Shown here: piece by piece, positions 18,001 through 26,312 of the stretch
Position numbering within the stretch: position 1 is the first letter of the stretch
Layout: every line of letters starts with the position of its first letter
NCBI GenBank assembly: GCA_944324135.1
Contig: CALUVE010000001.1
Coordinates: 1-35,240, forward strand
Direction: 5' to 3'
DNA: 35,240 nt
Origin: Candidatus Gastranaerophilales bacterium
Lineage (GTDB): Bacteria > Cyanobacteriota > Vampirovibrionia > Gastranaerophilales > Gastranaerophilaceae
Notes under the pieces: model-generated
The model's input: the letters and a program-made list of their open reading frames with translations, nothing else
Databases searched by the model: none
Told to the model about the DNA's origin: nothing
Made by a program: the position numbers and the translations under genes

Positions 18001-18735
18001 ATGTTCTATTTTGATGAATTAAACGGTAAAAAAATACTAAAATCTGATGAACTTTCCGGACTAACCCACCTTTTCACAACCCGCGAAACTGTCATAAAAA
18101 CAAAAGAGCCTGAATTTGAAAAAATTGCTGAACAAAATAAAGCTGAAATCATAGAATATCTTCATATTCAGCCGGAAAATTTTATCCACCCGTCTCAAAC
18201 TCATACTGATAACATTGAAATTGCAGAGGTTGGAAAAACTCTTTATCCGGATACGGATGCCCTTATTCTTACAAATAAAATTCAGGGGATTTATCTGAAT
18301 TTTGCAGACTGCACCCCTGTTATTTTATATGACAGAGTAAAAAACATCGCTGCCATCGCTCACGCAGGCTGGCGCGGTACCGCAAAGTCAATTGCACCTA
18401 AAACCGTTAAAAAAATGTGTACTGAATTCGGCTCTAAACCGGAAAATATAACAGCTGCCATCGGGCCTGCAATTTCTGTCTGCTGTTATGATGTCGGTAT
18501 GGAAGTTTTTGAAGCCTTAAGGCAGACTGTGAGCGATTTTACAGGACTGTTTCAGGAGCGCGGCGGAAAAATCTATGTTGACCTGAAGTCTATCAACGCC
18601 CGCCAGCTTGAAGAGATTGGCGTTAAGAATATAGATATTTGTCCGTATTGTACGGTTTGCGACAACGATATGTTTTTCTCTTATCGCAAAGAAAATGCCA
18701 CTACAAACCGCCACAGCGCTGTTATTAAATTTTAA
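18001..18735 (+). CDS. pgeF: YfiH/LACC1-family protein (peptidoglycan editing factor / purine phosphorylase-like)
   Basis: This family was first called multicopper polyphenol oxidase (laccase) and is now known as peptidoglycan editing factor PgeF, with reported purine nucleoside phosphorylase/deaminase activity in relatives. The 244-residue product has the family's zinc-site landmarks in order: HPSQTHTDNI, NFADCTPVILYD, AAIAHAGWRGT, AAIGPAISVCCYDVG, CPYCTVCD and the ending TTNRHSAVIKF. I start at ATG 18001; a TTG at 17986 lies inside the promoter. Its 3' end overlaps the convergent cupin gene by 11 bp. Confidence 0.9.
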   Translation: MFYFDELNGKKILKSDELSGLTHLFTTRETVIKTKEPEFEKIAEQNKAEIIEYLHIQPENFIHPSQTHTDNIEIAEVGKTLYPDTDALILTNKIQGIYLNFADCTPVILYDRVKNIAAIAHAGWRGTAKSIAPKTVKKMCTEFGSKPENITAAIGPAISVCCYDVGMEVFEALRQTVSDFTGLFQERGGKIYVDLKSINARQLEEIGVKNIDICPYCTVCDNDMFFSYRKENATTNRHSAVIKF

Positions 18736-19030
18736 TCAAAAAGAACTTGCTGTCTTTTTTGGCGAAAACTTTATGCTGGGTGTCTTTTTTAAACATAAGA
18801 ATTTCACCTTTCTCTACCGAAAATTTTTCAGCATCAAAATGGAGTTCAATCTCACCGTCAAGTACATACACAGCAGCATCTTCCGCAGATGTGTGTGTGT
18901 CTATTATTTCTTCTTTTTTCAAAGCGATGATATTAAAACTGCTGTAGTTATTTTCTAACAGCGTTTCCTTTTGAAATTTTGTATCATCTAAATTCACAAT
19001 ATCTTTGGCTTTCAAAACATTAAAAAACAT
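18725..19030 (-). CDS. Small cupin-domain protein
   Basis: The 101-residue product is a single beta-barrel cupin. Its conserved core is DTHTSAEDAAVYVLDGEIEL and then VEKGEILMFKKDTQHKVFAK, the G(X)5HXH-like and second-motif regions in reduced form. Such proteins bind a metal or small ligand and act as isomerases, storage or sensor proteins; no reaction can be assigned. A strong AGGAGG precedes ATG 19030. That site touches the base of a hairpin at 19041-19066. The 3' end overlaps pgeF on the other strand by 11 bp. Confidence 0.8.
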   Translation of the reverse strand: MFFNVLKAKDIVNLDDTKFQKETLLENNYSSFNIIALKKEEIIDTHTSAEDAAVYVLDGEIELHFDAEKFSVEKGEILMFKKDTQHKVFAKKDSKFFLIKI

Positions 19031-19036
19031 AAAAAT

Positions 19037-19066
19037 TCCTCCTGTTAAACAATTTTATTTAACAGG
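19037..19066 (-). promoter_or_regulatory. Hairpin abutting the cupin ribosome binding site
   Basis: Arms CCTGTTAAA (19041-19049) and TTTAACAGG (19058-19066) form a 9-bp stem. On the minus strand its last bases are part of the AGGAGG that serves ATG 19030. It may occlude the site, or end transcripts from yihY. Confidence 0.35.
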
Positions 19067-19121
19067 CAAAACAAAATTTTTACATTGGCCGACTTACTCT
19101 GGTCTTTCGGAGAAACTTAAA

Positions 19122-20066
19122 TTACTCTTTTTTGTTAAATTTTTCCAGCCTTGCAAAATCGTTCCGGATTTCGTTGGCTTTTGCCTCAAGCTTGTTATAG
19201 ACCTGAGAATTAATTTCGCCGCCGATTAAAACCAGAACCGATGTATAATACAGCCACACCATCAATACTGCAAAAGCACCGATTGTCCCGTATACAAAGT
19301 TATACGTTTTGAGGTTGTTTATATAAACCGAAAATCCCCACGAACCAAATAACCAAAAAATACAGAAAAATAAAGTTCCTGGGAGCGCACTTGTCCTTTT
19401 GAACCGTTCGTTTCCGCGCAAATCCGGCAGGATGTAATAAATTAAAAACGCCATAAAATATAACGCCAAAAATGCAACCGGCCAGCGTAATGTCAACAGT
19501 ACGATTGCAATTTTGTTTGACATATGAAAATGGTTCACTAAGAAATTAACAATTACTTTACCGAATACAATGAGGTTCACACTCAAAAATGTCATCATGG
19601 TCATAACAAAAACCATCACGAGCGATAAAAGTCTTGTATAGACAAAACTGCGTGTCTCTTCGACTTTGTACGCTCTGTTTAATCCTTTCAGAATAACTGC
19701 CATAGCGTTTGTTGAAAGGATAATTGTTATACCGACCCCTATGTATGCCATTAGTTTTCCGTGTGAAAATATCATTGCTTCCGAAAGCACTGTACGGATT
19801 AAATCCATAGCCTGCTGGGGCATTACGGTTGCAAGTACATGCAAAAGCGGGTCCATCAGAGATTTGTTGCCCAGCCAGCCGAACACGGCTGTTAAAAATA
19901 ACATAAAAGGAAATATTCCGATTACCGTCATAAACCCCATTTCTGCAGCCATTCCGTAAAAATCGTTCCTGATTATGGACAAAATTATCCTAGTGACGCT
20001 TTTGAAAAAGCCGCAAAGAAATTTATTACATTTGACTGTTTTAATACATTTTCTTATTAACTTCAT
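19122..20066 (-). CDS. YihY/BrkB-family inner-membrane protein
   Basis: The 314-residue product has about six membrane helices after a basic N-terminal segment. It carries the family's signature early helix DFYGMAAEMGFMTVIGIFPF, the middle YILPDLRGNERFKRTSALPG, and LVLIGGEINSQVYN near the end. This family (often called ribonuclease BN or YihY) is widespread; its function is unsettled, and the older RNase BN label was a misassignment. Its ATG 20066 lies inside the 3' end of nrnA, a 26-bp overlap that suggests coupled translation. The short charged C-terminus is cytoplasmic by prediction. Confidence 0.85.
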   Translation of the reverse strand: MKLIRKCIKTVKCNKFLCGFFKSVTRIILSIIRNDFYGMAAEMGFMTVIGIFPFMLFLTAVFGWLGNKSLMDPLLHVLATVMPQQAMDLIRTVLSEAMIFSHGKLMAYIGVGITIILSTNAMAVILKGLNRAYKVEETRSFVYTRLLSLVMVFVMTMMTFLSVNLIVFGKVIVNFLVNHFHMSNKIAIVLLTLRWPVAFLALYFMAFLIYYILPDLRGNERFKRTSALPGTLFFCIFWLFGSWGFSVYINNLKTYNFVYGTIGAFAVLMVWLYYTSVLVLIGGEINSQVYNKLEAKANEIRNDFARLEKFNKKE

Positions 20067-21006
20067 CTAGAATTTTCCTAACAGTTTCTTCAACAGAAGC
20101 TTTTACAACACATCCGGCAGCGAGTGCGTGACCGCCGCCGCCAAATACAGCACAAACAGCAGCTACATCAATTCCGTTGCTGCGCATTGATACTTTTGAA
20201 ATATTGTGGCCGGACTGTTTTACTACAAAAGCAACTTCTGTAGTGGCGATGGCACGTAATTTTTCGGTCAACCCCTCTGTGCAGTCCTCGCCGGCACAAA
20301 ATTTTTCAATATCTTTTTTGTAGACTGTTGTATAAACAATTTTGTTATCCTCGGAAAATACTGCTTTTTCAACACAATAAGCCTGCAGGAGCACAAGACT
20401 TTTCGGGTTGGATTCATAACAGTATTTGTATATCTCCGGCGGCTTTACTCCGATTTTGACCAATTCAGAGGCAGCCTCAAGAGCTTTCACCGTTGTATTG
20501 TTAAATCTGAAAGAGCCTGTATCCGTGAGAATTGCCGTATACAAACAAACAGCTGTTTCATAAGATATTTCCCACCCGAGTTGTTTCATTATCCCGTAGA
20601 GAATTTCGCCGGTGGAGCTTGCGTCCGGATTTATAATATTCAAGTCCGCGTATGCGTTATTTGTTTTGTGATGGTCAATGTTGACGGTATATTTTGCTTT
20701 ATCAAACAAAATCTGTCCGTCAGCAATTCTGTCAATTGCCGCGACATCAACATTTATCACAAGGTCATATTCTCTGGATTTGTCAATAGTATCAATAGTT
20801 TTGGAGTCTTTAACTTCCGGAAGAAATTCGTAAATTTTTGGCAAATTTGAAACAAGAAGAGTGTCACATTTCTTCTTAAAATTTTCTTTAATAGCTCCGG
20901 CAAGCCCCAACATTGACCCGAGAGTGTCTCCGTCCGGATTTATATGGGAAATAATCAATATGTTTTTGGATGATTTTATGATATCATTTAATTTAGAGCA
21001 ATCCAT
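20041..21006 (-). CDS. nrnA: DHH/DHHA1 phosphoesterase (NrnA-like oligoribonuclease / pAp phosphatase)
   Basis: NrnA-type enzymes degrade very short RNAs or nanoRNA, and in many bacteria hydrolyse pAp or cyclic dinucleotide products, using Mn2+. The 321-residue product has the N-terminal DHH domain (ISHINPDGDTLGSMLGL near residue 19, then NVDVAAIDR and VNIDHHKTNNAYAD) and the C-terminal DHHA1 domain ending GGGGHALAAGCVVKA. All metal ligands look intact. TATAAT ends 6 bases before ATG 21006 on the minus strand without a Shine-Dalgarno, implying a leaderless message. It is divergent from the DUF721 gene, 39 bp away. Confidence 0.92.
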   Translation of the reverse strand: MDCSKLNDIIKSSKNILIISHINPDGDTLGSMLGLAGAIKENFKKKCDTLLVSNLPKIYEFLPEVKDSKTIDTIDKSREYDLVINVDVAAIDRIADGQILFDKAKYTVNIDHHKTNNAYADLNIINPDASSTGEILYGIMKQLGWEISYETAVCLYTAILTDTGSFRFNNTTVKALEAASELVKIGVKPPEIYKYCYESNPKSLVLLQAYCVEKAVFSEDNKIVYTTVYKKDIEKFCAGEDCTEGLTEKLRAIATTEVAFVVKQSGHNISKVSMRSNGIDVAAVCAVFGGGGHALAAGCVVKASVEETVRKILDEVNKKMY

Positions 21007-21012
21007 TTTCTG

Positions 21013-21018
21013 ATTATA
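21013..21018 (-). promoter_or_regulatory. -10 element giving a probable leaderless nrnA mRNA
   Basis: A perfect TATAAT on the minus strand ends 6 bases (CAGAAA) before ATG 21006. TTTGTA lies 17 bp further up as a possible -35. Confidence 0.55.
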
Positions 21019-21045
21019 TCATAAAAAATCGGGGTTACAAAAATA

Positions 21046-21369
21046 GTGAAAAAAGTTTTATACACGGATTTTGTGGAAATCGGGTCTATGATAGAGGAAC
21101 TGCTTGAGAAAAAGGAGTTCAAAAAAGCAATGACCAGATCCAACCTGTATAAATTCTGGAAAAAAGTTGCCGGCGCAAAGTTTGCCGAAAAGTCAAAACC
21201 TTATTCCATGATAGGCGGAGTGATGGTCATTGCCTGCGAAAATGCGATAGTTGCACAGGAATTAATGTTAAAAAAAACTCAGCTTCTTGTAAAATTCCAG
21301 CCATATCTTGAATCATTAAAAATAAAAGTATCAGATTTACGTTTTGACGCCAAAAAATGGGAAAAATAA
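21046..21369 (+). CDS. DUF721/DciA-like protein
   Basis: The 107-residue product matches the DUF721 family, which includes DciA, the ancestral loader of the replicative helicase DnaB. Visible features are an N-terminal helix pair (IEELLEKKEFKKAM), LYKFWKKVAGAKFAEKSKP (the WxxxVG-like core) and GGVMVIACENAIVAQELMLKK, the beta strand plus helix that forms the KH-like fold. It starts with GTG 21046 and has no evident ribosome binding site. It is the only gene between divergent nrnA and the glycosidase-like gene. A DciA role is plausible but rests on the fold only. Confidence 0.75.
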   Translation: MKKVLYTDFVEIGSMIEELLEKKEFKKAMTRSNLYKFWKKVAGAKFAEKSKPYSMIGGVMVIACENAIVAQELMLKKTQLLVKFQPYLESLKIKVSDLRFDAKKWEK

Positions 21370-21432
21370 ACCTTTTTGTTGATATACAAACCGCGTTTTA
21401 TGGTATTATTGTTACTATAGCGAGGAATGGTT

Positions 21433-23313
21433 ATGGAAAAACTTAATTTTAAAATCGAAAATTATGTAGAAAAAAAATACTACAATCAGGATTTTACTCC
21501 GATGGCGGAACTTTTGAAACGCATCAGACAAGCTTTGATATCAGGCGGAAATGTTGATATCTCAGGCATCAATCTTGATGGAATTTTTGATTATGTGCCG
21601 TCTCTGTCTTTTACTTATATAACTCTTTTTCAGGAGTTTTTAAAACCTGTCCGCTGGGGCAGCAGAAAAAAAGATTTGGCCTCCACTATTGACCGCAATC
21701 TGGAAAAAATCCGCGAGAATAAGGATTTTAGCAAGTTTGACCTCGCTGATGAAACAAAATGCAGAATAATGCTGGAATATGTTTCTGAAAAACATCCTGT
21801 AAAATATGAGGATTTGCAGCAGACAAAATTTAACGAAAACCGTTTTGAAATCGGCATAAATGGTTTAGAACTCAAGCAGGGCAATCTTTCGTGGTATTAT
21901 ATGCCGACAGATGCAGTTCTGCAGAGTCATCTGGGACTTAACGCAGTTATAAAATCACTGCTCAGAAAATCTCCTATAGGAAAACTCACAACCCGCGTGC
22001 CGGAAAGAATTCGTATTCTTAAAACCTCCGGCGAATATGAGCTGTTTTTACTAAAAAGCCGGGCTTTTGTAACGTACAATGACAGATGCGTACCGCTTTA
22101 CAGAGGAAATGTTCTCTATCCCGAATTCAGCTATGAAACTCTGCTTGACCAGTTTATAAAAACATCAGACTGGCTTGTTGACACAATGTATGAGGACGGA
22201 AGATTTCTGTACTACTATGACGCGGCAACAGACAGCCGAAAAGACCACGAACACCCTAACAGAAAAGAAGATAACCTTTATTATAACGACCTGCGCCACT
22301 GCGGCGGTGCAATTACACTTATCAAAACATATTTGCAAACAGGAGACAAAAAATATCTGAACGCCGCAAAACGCGCTATTGATTGGACAACAACAATTGT
22401 AAAAGAACACGATGTTAACGGTCAGACAGCCATATATGCTCATTACAATACCAAGGGCAAACTCGGCGGAACAGGTCTTGCATTGATTATGATGATGCAG
22501 TATAGAACAGTTACAGGTGACAAATCTTATGACAATTATATCAAAGGGTTTGCACGCCACCTTGTAAGCAGAATTACAGAATCAGGCGAGATGCTCGGAT
22601 ACTATATCCACCCGTCATACCAGAACGGCAAACCGCTTATTAATATGTCTGAAAAAGAACGTAAAGAAACATTCTCTTTCTATTATCCGGGAGAGGCACT
22701 TTTTGGACTTGCCTTGTTTGTAAAAGATTTTGACGGGGATAACGCGCTTGTCGAAGATGTAAAATCAAACTGCCACAGAGCACTCGACTGGATTGTAAAC
22801 GAACGCCCGAAAATTTACGGCGACCAGTTTACGGCACTGCCGTCAGATGCCTGGCTAATGCAGGCAATTGATACCTGGGTTGATATAGACGGGTTCAAAA
22901 AAGATGATTACATAAACTTTGTCCTTACAGATGCCAACACTATGGTTGAAAAAATGTACACAGATACTGATAATCCTTATCTGGACTATGAGGGCGGATT
23001 TTATTATAACTACGGCGACCATTATTTCCCTGACGGAGCTCGTTCCGAGGGACTGATTTCAGGCTACTATCTGGCAGAAAAACTCGGAAAATCCGAACTC
23101 GCATCAGAACTGCTTTCTGCCTGCAAAAGAGCAGCAAAAAGCCAGTTTTCACTATTCAATTGTGAAGAATGCACCTATGCACATCCAAACCCTGAAAAAT
23201 CTGCTCACTCAATTCGTTTCAAAGCTACACGCCAATGGGTCAGAGTAGATTCCATACAACACGTGGCGTGTTTCTTCATCAGATTATACTGGGCAGAGCA
23301 CCCTCTACATTAA
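21433..23313 (+). CDS. Large six-hairpin glycosidase-like protein of unknown substrate
   Basis: The 626-residue product has two parts. Residues about 1-225 form an alpha/beta region in which FEIGINGLELKQGNLSWYYM and the following helix weakly recall AMMECR1-like domains. Residues about 230-620 contain repeated helix pairs (e.g. TSDWLVDTMYEDGRFLYYYD, GGAITLIKTYLQTGDKKYL, ALFGLALFVKDF) typical of (alpha/alpha)6 barrels found in glycoside hydrolases and epimerases. There is no signal peptide or membrane span, so it is probably cytoplasmic. GAGGA at 21422-21426 fits ATG 21433 (6-base spacing) better than ATG 21427. It probably has its own promoter (TTGATA near 21379, TATTAT near 21404). Catalytic residues and substrate cannot be named. 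The 3' end overlaps the convergent gene by 9 bp. Confidence 0.65.
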   Translation: MEKLNFKIENYVEKKYYNQDFTPMAELLKRIRQALISGGNVDISGINLDGIFDYVPSLSFTYITLFQEFLKPVRWGSRKKDLASTIDRNLEKIRENKDFSKFDLADETKCRIMLEYVSEKHPVKYEDLQQTKFNENRFEIGINGLELKQGNLSWYYMPTDAVLQSHLGLNAVIKSLLRKSPIGKLTTRVPERIRILKTSGEYELFLLKSRAFVTYNDRCVPLYRGNVLYPEFSYETLLDQFIKTSDWLVDTMYEDGRFLYYYDAATDSRKDHEHPNRKEDNLYYNDLRHCGGAITLIKTYLQTGDKKYLNAAKRAIDWTTTIVKEHDVNGQTAIYAHYNTKGKLGGTGLALIMMMQYRTVTGDKSYDNYIKGFARHLVSRITESGEMLGYYIHPSYQNGKPLINMSEKERKETFSFYYPGEALFGLALFVKDFDGDNALVEDVKSNCHRALDWIVNERPKIYGDQFTALPSDAWLMQAIDTWVDIDGFKKDDYINFVLTDANTMVEKMYTDTDNPYLDYEGGFYYNYGDHYFPDGARSEGLISGYYLAEKLGKSELASELLSACKRAAKSQFSLFNCEECTYAHPNPEKSAHSIRFKATRQWVRVDSIQHVACFFIRLYWAEHPLH

Positions 23314-23553
23314 TTCATTCAGCTCGTGCACTTCACCCAAATAGGTTCCGTCATTTAAAAAAATAGAGTCACTCTGCGGATATTCTCTGAAAAGTTTTTC
23401 AAGCCAGACACCTATTCCGACTATAGCTGCAAGCATTCCGCAGTTTACAAGAGTATTTTTAACTTTTGCAGGGTTTGCACAAAACGGCAGAGTGTTTTTT
23501 TGTGCAGGGGGTATAACCTGCGCGGGGTAGTATGTAATTCTGTTTACTTTCAT
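23305..23553 (-). CDS. Small single-span membrane protein of unknown function
   Basis: The 82-residue product is not from a family I know. Residues 1-30 are polar and proline-rich (PAQVIPPAQKNTLPF), a likely membrane helix spans about 36-54 (VNCGMLAAIVGIGVWLEKL), and an acidic tail follows. CAGGAGA precedes ATG 23553 at a good distance, supporting real translation. Its stop lies inside the end of the convergent glycosidase-like gene. The layout (unusual polar head, one helix, short tail) resembles the unknown protein at 8103-8492 in style, without detectable sequence identity. Confidence 0.6.
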   Translation of the reverse strand: MKVNRITYYPAQVIPPAQKNTLPFCANPAKVKNTLVNCGMLAAIVGIGVWLEKLFREYPQSDSIFLNDGTYLGEVHELNELM

Positions 23554-23683
23554 AATCTTCTCCTGAAATTAATCTTAAATTGATAATTTAAAATTGAAAA
23601 TTACACACGTTACCGATTAGCTATTGCATTTTAAATTTTTTTAAAATAAAATTACGTCGGATAAAAACTAAGGACGTGAAATT

Positions 23684-24448
23684 ATGAGAATACCCCAGGT
23701 AAGCCCCAGACGCATAGGGCGTGTAATGAATATTACGGCATATAAAATTTCAAAAAAAACAGCACCGGTTTCACATACATTGCTATCTACAGCTGAAAAA
23801 ACTTTAAACAGAAAAGTTCTTCCGGGTGTACTTCTTATGGCTGAAGCATTTATGCACCCTGTCCAAATTCAAGAAATCAACAGAATGAATGTAGCAAAAA
23901 ATATTATTATGAAAAGCGGAGATTCTTTCTCAGGACATATTGCAACAGGCTTGGAACACGCTACAAAAAATCCGGCAATTAAAAAAATCCGTGTGAGCAG
24001 CCTGAATGCTGTATCTAATATGCTCGGCGGGACTTATAACAAAACTGCCGGCGAAATGAATCAGGTTATTAGTTCACTCCTTAAAGAAAAAGGCGCCGAA
24101 GCCGTTAAAAATCCTCTTTATAACAAAGGGGAAGTATTTATAGCAAAAGGTGAAAAATACGGCGTAAATCCGGCTGTACTTGCATCTATTGCAATGTTTG
24201 AATCTGGACGCGGCACATCTTATGCAGCAAGAGTCAAAAAGAATGTCGGCGGAATTATGGGAAGAAAAGGGCTAAGAACTTTTTCAAACGTCGATGATTG
24301 TATAGATGTAATGGCAAAAACTCTACAGAAAAGAAAAAATGAAAATATTAAAGATGTATACCAGCTGGGCGTCTCCGGCAAATACTGCGACAAATCCGTC
24401 GGCAAAGAATGGTCAAAAAATGTTATGAGATTTTTGAGAAAATTCTAA
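23684..24448 (+). CDS. Glucosaminidase/lysozyme-like domain protein without a signal peptide
   Basis: Residues about 145-254 resemble bacterial N-acetylglucosaminidases/muramidases that cut peptidoglycan glycan strands: KGEKYGVNPAVLASIAMFES with a probable catalytic glutamate at E173, GRGTSYAARVKKNVGGIMG, and SNVDDCIDVMAKTLQ. The N-terminal 140 residues are basic then helical, with no typical signal peptide. How the enzyme would reach the wall is unclear; the helix near 44-56 (KVLPGVLLMAEAF) is too short and weak to be sure. AAGGA lies 10 bases before ATG 23684. It stands alone, with a strong terminator downstream. It could also be a lytic protein released by lysis or a specialised export route. 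Confidence 0.65.
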   Translation: MRIPQVSPRRIGRVMNITAYKISKKTAPVSHTLLSTAEKTLNRKVLPGVLLMAEAFMHPVQIQEINRMNVAKNIIMKSGDSFSGHIATGLEHATKNPAIKKIRVSSLNAVSNMLGGTYNKTAGEMNQVISSLLKEKGAEAVKNPLYNKGEVFIAKGEKYGVNPAVLASIAMFESGRGTSYAARVKKNVGGIMGRKGLRTFSNVDDCIDVMAKTLQKRKNENIKDVYQLGVSGKYCDKSVGKEWSKNVMRFLRKF

Positions 24449-24464
24449 AAATGAATATACATTA

Positions 24465-24506
24465 AAAAAAGACCTGCTGAAAATAAAAAGTTGGCAGGTC
24501 TTTTTT
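24465..24506. terminator. Bidirectional terminator
   Basis: GACCTGC (24471-24477) pairs with GCAGGTC (24494-24500), flanked by A6 and T6, so the hairpin carries a U-tract on either strand. It lies between two convergent genes. Confidence 0.85.
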
Positions 24507-24521
24507 CTATATTTTAAAGAT

Positions 24522-25820
24522 TTAAAGTTCTACAATATCATTTTCATTCATTTCTTCGTACTCTTCAGGGGTCACTGTATCAGGCGCTTGCGCCTCCTCC
24601 TCCAAACCGCGGCGGAGCAGAGACGGTTGTTTTTTGATTAATTTGTCATCAGCCGAGACAATATCTCTATACACGGAAGTTGTTATCAGCTGGATGGTTT
24701 TTTCTGTAGGTGCTCCCTCTTCACTGACTTTTTCCTGAATTTTATAACTTGCCCAATCGTCAGGCAGCTCCGATATTTTGAGGTAATCCTGATTTTCGCC
24801 GAGACGTTTATCTATCTCATTTTCAAGAATATTTGTTACATATTCTTTCTGAGATTCAAAGTGACACGGCTCATATACTTTTTCTCCGATAACCTCTTCA
24901 GGGTCGCGTTTTTCGTATTTTTTGAACAGGTCAGCAGCAATTTTGAGGTGCTCAAGTTCAAAACCTAAAAATTCTTCCCAGACCTGTTTAAGTTTCAGGT
25001 CTGATTCATCCTTATAGCAGTTGTAGTAGTTGCAGACCTCTGTAAATTCGTGTACAAGAAGTTTTTCAAACTTGGATTCTGTCGGATCAATCAGAGATTC
25101 ATACATTGTGACGTGCTCTTCTTCAACATCGCAAATTTCAGCATAAGTTCTTCTCAAATCGTCATTGCCGTACATAAACCCGTGTTCTGCATAGTAGTTA
25201 TGGGTTTGCTGTTCGCCTGAAACAAGTGTCAGGATGTTTACTTTTGTCTGCGGGGAGGCGGTTTCCTTATCGTACGATTTTCTAAGTCTTATTGTATTAT
25301 CATTATGATGATTCTGGGTTGGTCGGCCTATAACAACATCTGTCATCCCCTGCAAAATATCATTGGGGTCTTGCCCCTCTATCATATATTGCCACTGACT
25401 GTATCTGTACAGGTGGTCAAAATCTTCAAGCAGCCCAAAGTTAAAGGTTTCCCGTACATATTCATCAGGTTCATTCTGCGCAAGCCATGCCGTTAAATCT
25501 ACAGCAACCTGTTCGTAACCGAGAGTGGTGTTTAAAACAGACTGATCAGCAGGTCCAAACCAGTTTACCGTAGTCTGCTGCATATCTTCTATTCGTCTTA
25601 TGCGGGCGAGCAGTTGTCTCAAATCCAAATCATCGCATAATCTTGCCATACAATGCTTATACCCCCAGGCTTCTGTTTCTATACCGTTCATAAGAATTTG
25701 TCTGGTTCTTGTGTAACAGTCAACTTCTGTTTTGTTGAACGGTCTTTTTACAATATCCCGCCAGGTTCTGATTTGTTTGTCCAGCGCGATACCCTTTTCT
25801 TTTAACGGATTAAATGTCAT
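24522..25820 (-). CDS. Double ferritin-like diiron protein of unknown function
   Basis: The 432-residue product appears to hold two four-helix bundles with diiron-type ligands. Half one (about 40-150) has IETEAWGYKHC, RRIEDMQQ, TLGYEQVAVDL and LLEDFDHLYRYSQW. Half two (about 195-305) has SGEQQTHNYYAEHG, CDVEEEHVTMYESL, LVHEFTEVCNYY and GFELEHLKIAADLF. The spaced E and ExxH residues are those used by rubrerythrin and other ferritin-like proteins to bind iron and reduce peroxide or oxygen. The C-terminal 110 residues are acidic and unassigned. There is no rubredoxin domain. AAGGAGA precedes ATG 25820; a longer in-frame start lacks one. Lying near two oxygen-sensitive hydrogenases, it may scavenge oxidants, but that is inference. 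Confidence 0.65.
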   Translation of the reverse strand: MTFNPLKEKGIALDKQIRTWRDIVKRPFNKTEVDCYTRTRQILMNGIETEAWGYKHCMARLCDDLDLRQLLARIRRIEDMQQTTVNWFGPADQSVLNTTLGYEQVAVDLTAWLAQNEPDEYVRETFNFGLLEDFDHLYRYSQWQYMIEGQDPNDILQGMTDVVIGRPTQNHHNDNTIRLRKSYDKETASPQTKVNILTLVSGEQQTHNYYAEHGFMYGNDDLRRTYAEICDVEEEHVTMYESLIDPTESKFEKLLVHEFTEVCNYYNCYKDESDLKLKQVWEEFLGFELEHLKIAADLFKKYEKRDPEEVIGEKVYEPCHFESQKEYVTNILENEIDKRLGENQDYLKISELPDDWASYKIQEKVSEEGAPTEKTIQLITTSVYRDIVSADDKLIKKQPSLLRRGLEEEAQAPDTVTPEEYEEMNENDIVEL

Positions 25821-25962
25821 TTGTCTGTCTCCTTTTTGATAACTTTTATTCTGCACTTTTTAATAAATGCGTTTAAAAACACAATAAGACCAGTATAAAA
25901 TTTTTACATTACCTGAAAAGACAATTGTATTTGATTGCCGGTTATAGTAATATAAACTTGTT

Positions 25963-26310
25963 ATGATGAAGAAATTAATAAAATTGATGTCAGTTATGAT
26001 ACTAACTTGCGGTATTGCAATTGCACAGGAATTTACAACAGTAAGAGCAAGTCATATTCTGGTTAAAAACAGAAACGAAGCCGTCCAGATTAAAAAAGAC
26101 ATTGAAAACGGCGGAAGTTTTGAAGAATATGCACAAAAATATTCACTCTGCCCGTCAGGTCAAAGAGGGGGCGACCTCGGATATTTCGGCCGCGGTCAGA
26201 TGGTGAAAGAGTTTGAAGATGCAGCTTTTGAACTCCCTGTCGGCACAGTTTCAGAACCTGTTCTGACAGATTTTGGCTGGCATTTGATTAAAGTAACTGA
26301 CCAAAAGTAA
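25963..26310 (+). CDS. Exported parvulin-type peptidyl-prolyl isomerase
   Basis: The 115-residue product has a signal peptide (KKLIKLMSVMILTCGIAIA, cleavage near AQ) followed by a single PpiC/rotamase domain of about 90 residues: RASHILVKNRNEA, FEEYAQKYSLCPSGQRGGDL, GYFGRGQMVKEFEDAAFELP and FGWHLIKVTD. It should speed proline isomerisation in proteins in the periplasm. It lacks the SurA/PrsA chaperone domain, so it is a minimal form. ATG 25963 (or the adjacent ATG 25966) follows TATAAA by 6 bases with no Shine-Dalgarno. The GNAT gene follows after 2 bases, so they form an operon. Confidence 0.9.
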   Translation: MMKKLIKLMSVMILTCGIAIAQEFTTVRASHILVKNRNEAVQIKKDIENGGSFEEYAQKYSLCPSGQRGGDLGYFGRGQMVKEFEDAAFELPVGTVSEPVLTDFGWHLIKVTDQK

Positions 26311-26312
26311 AA

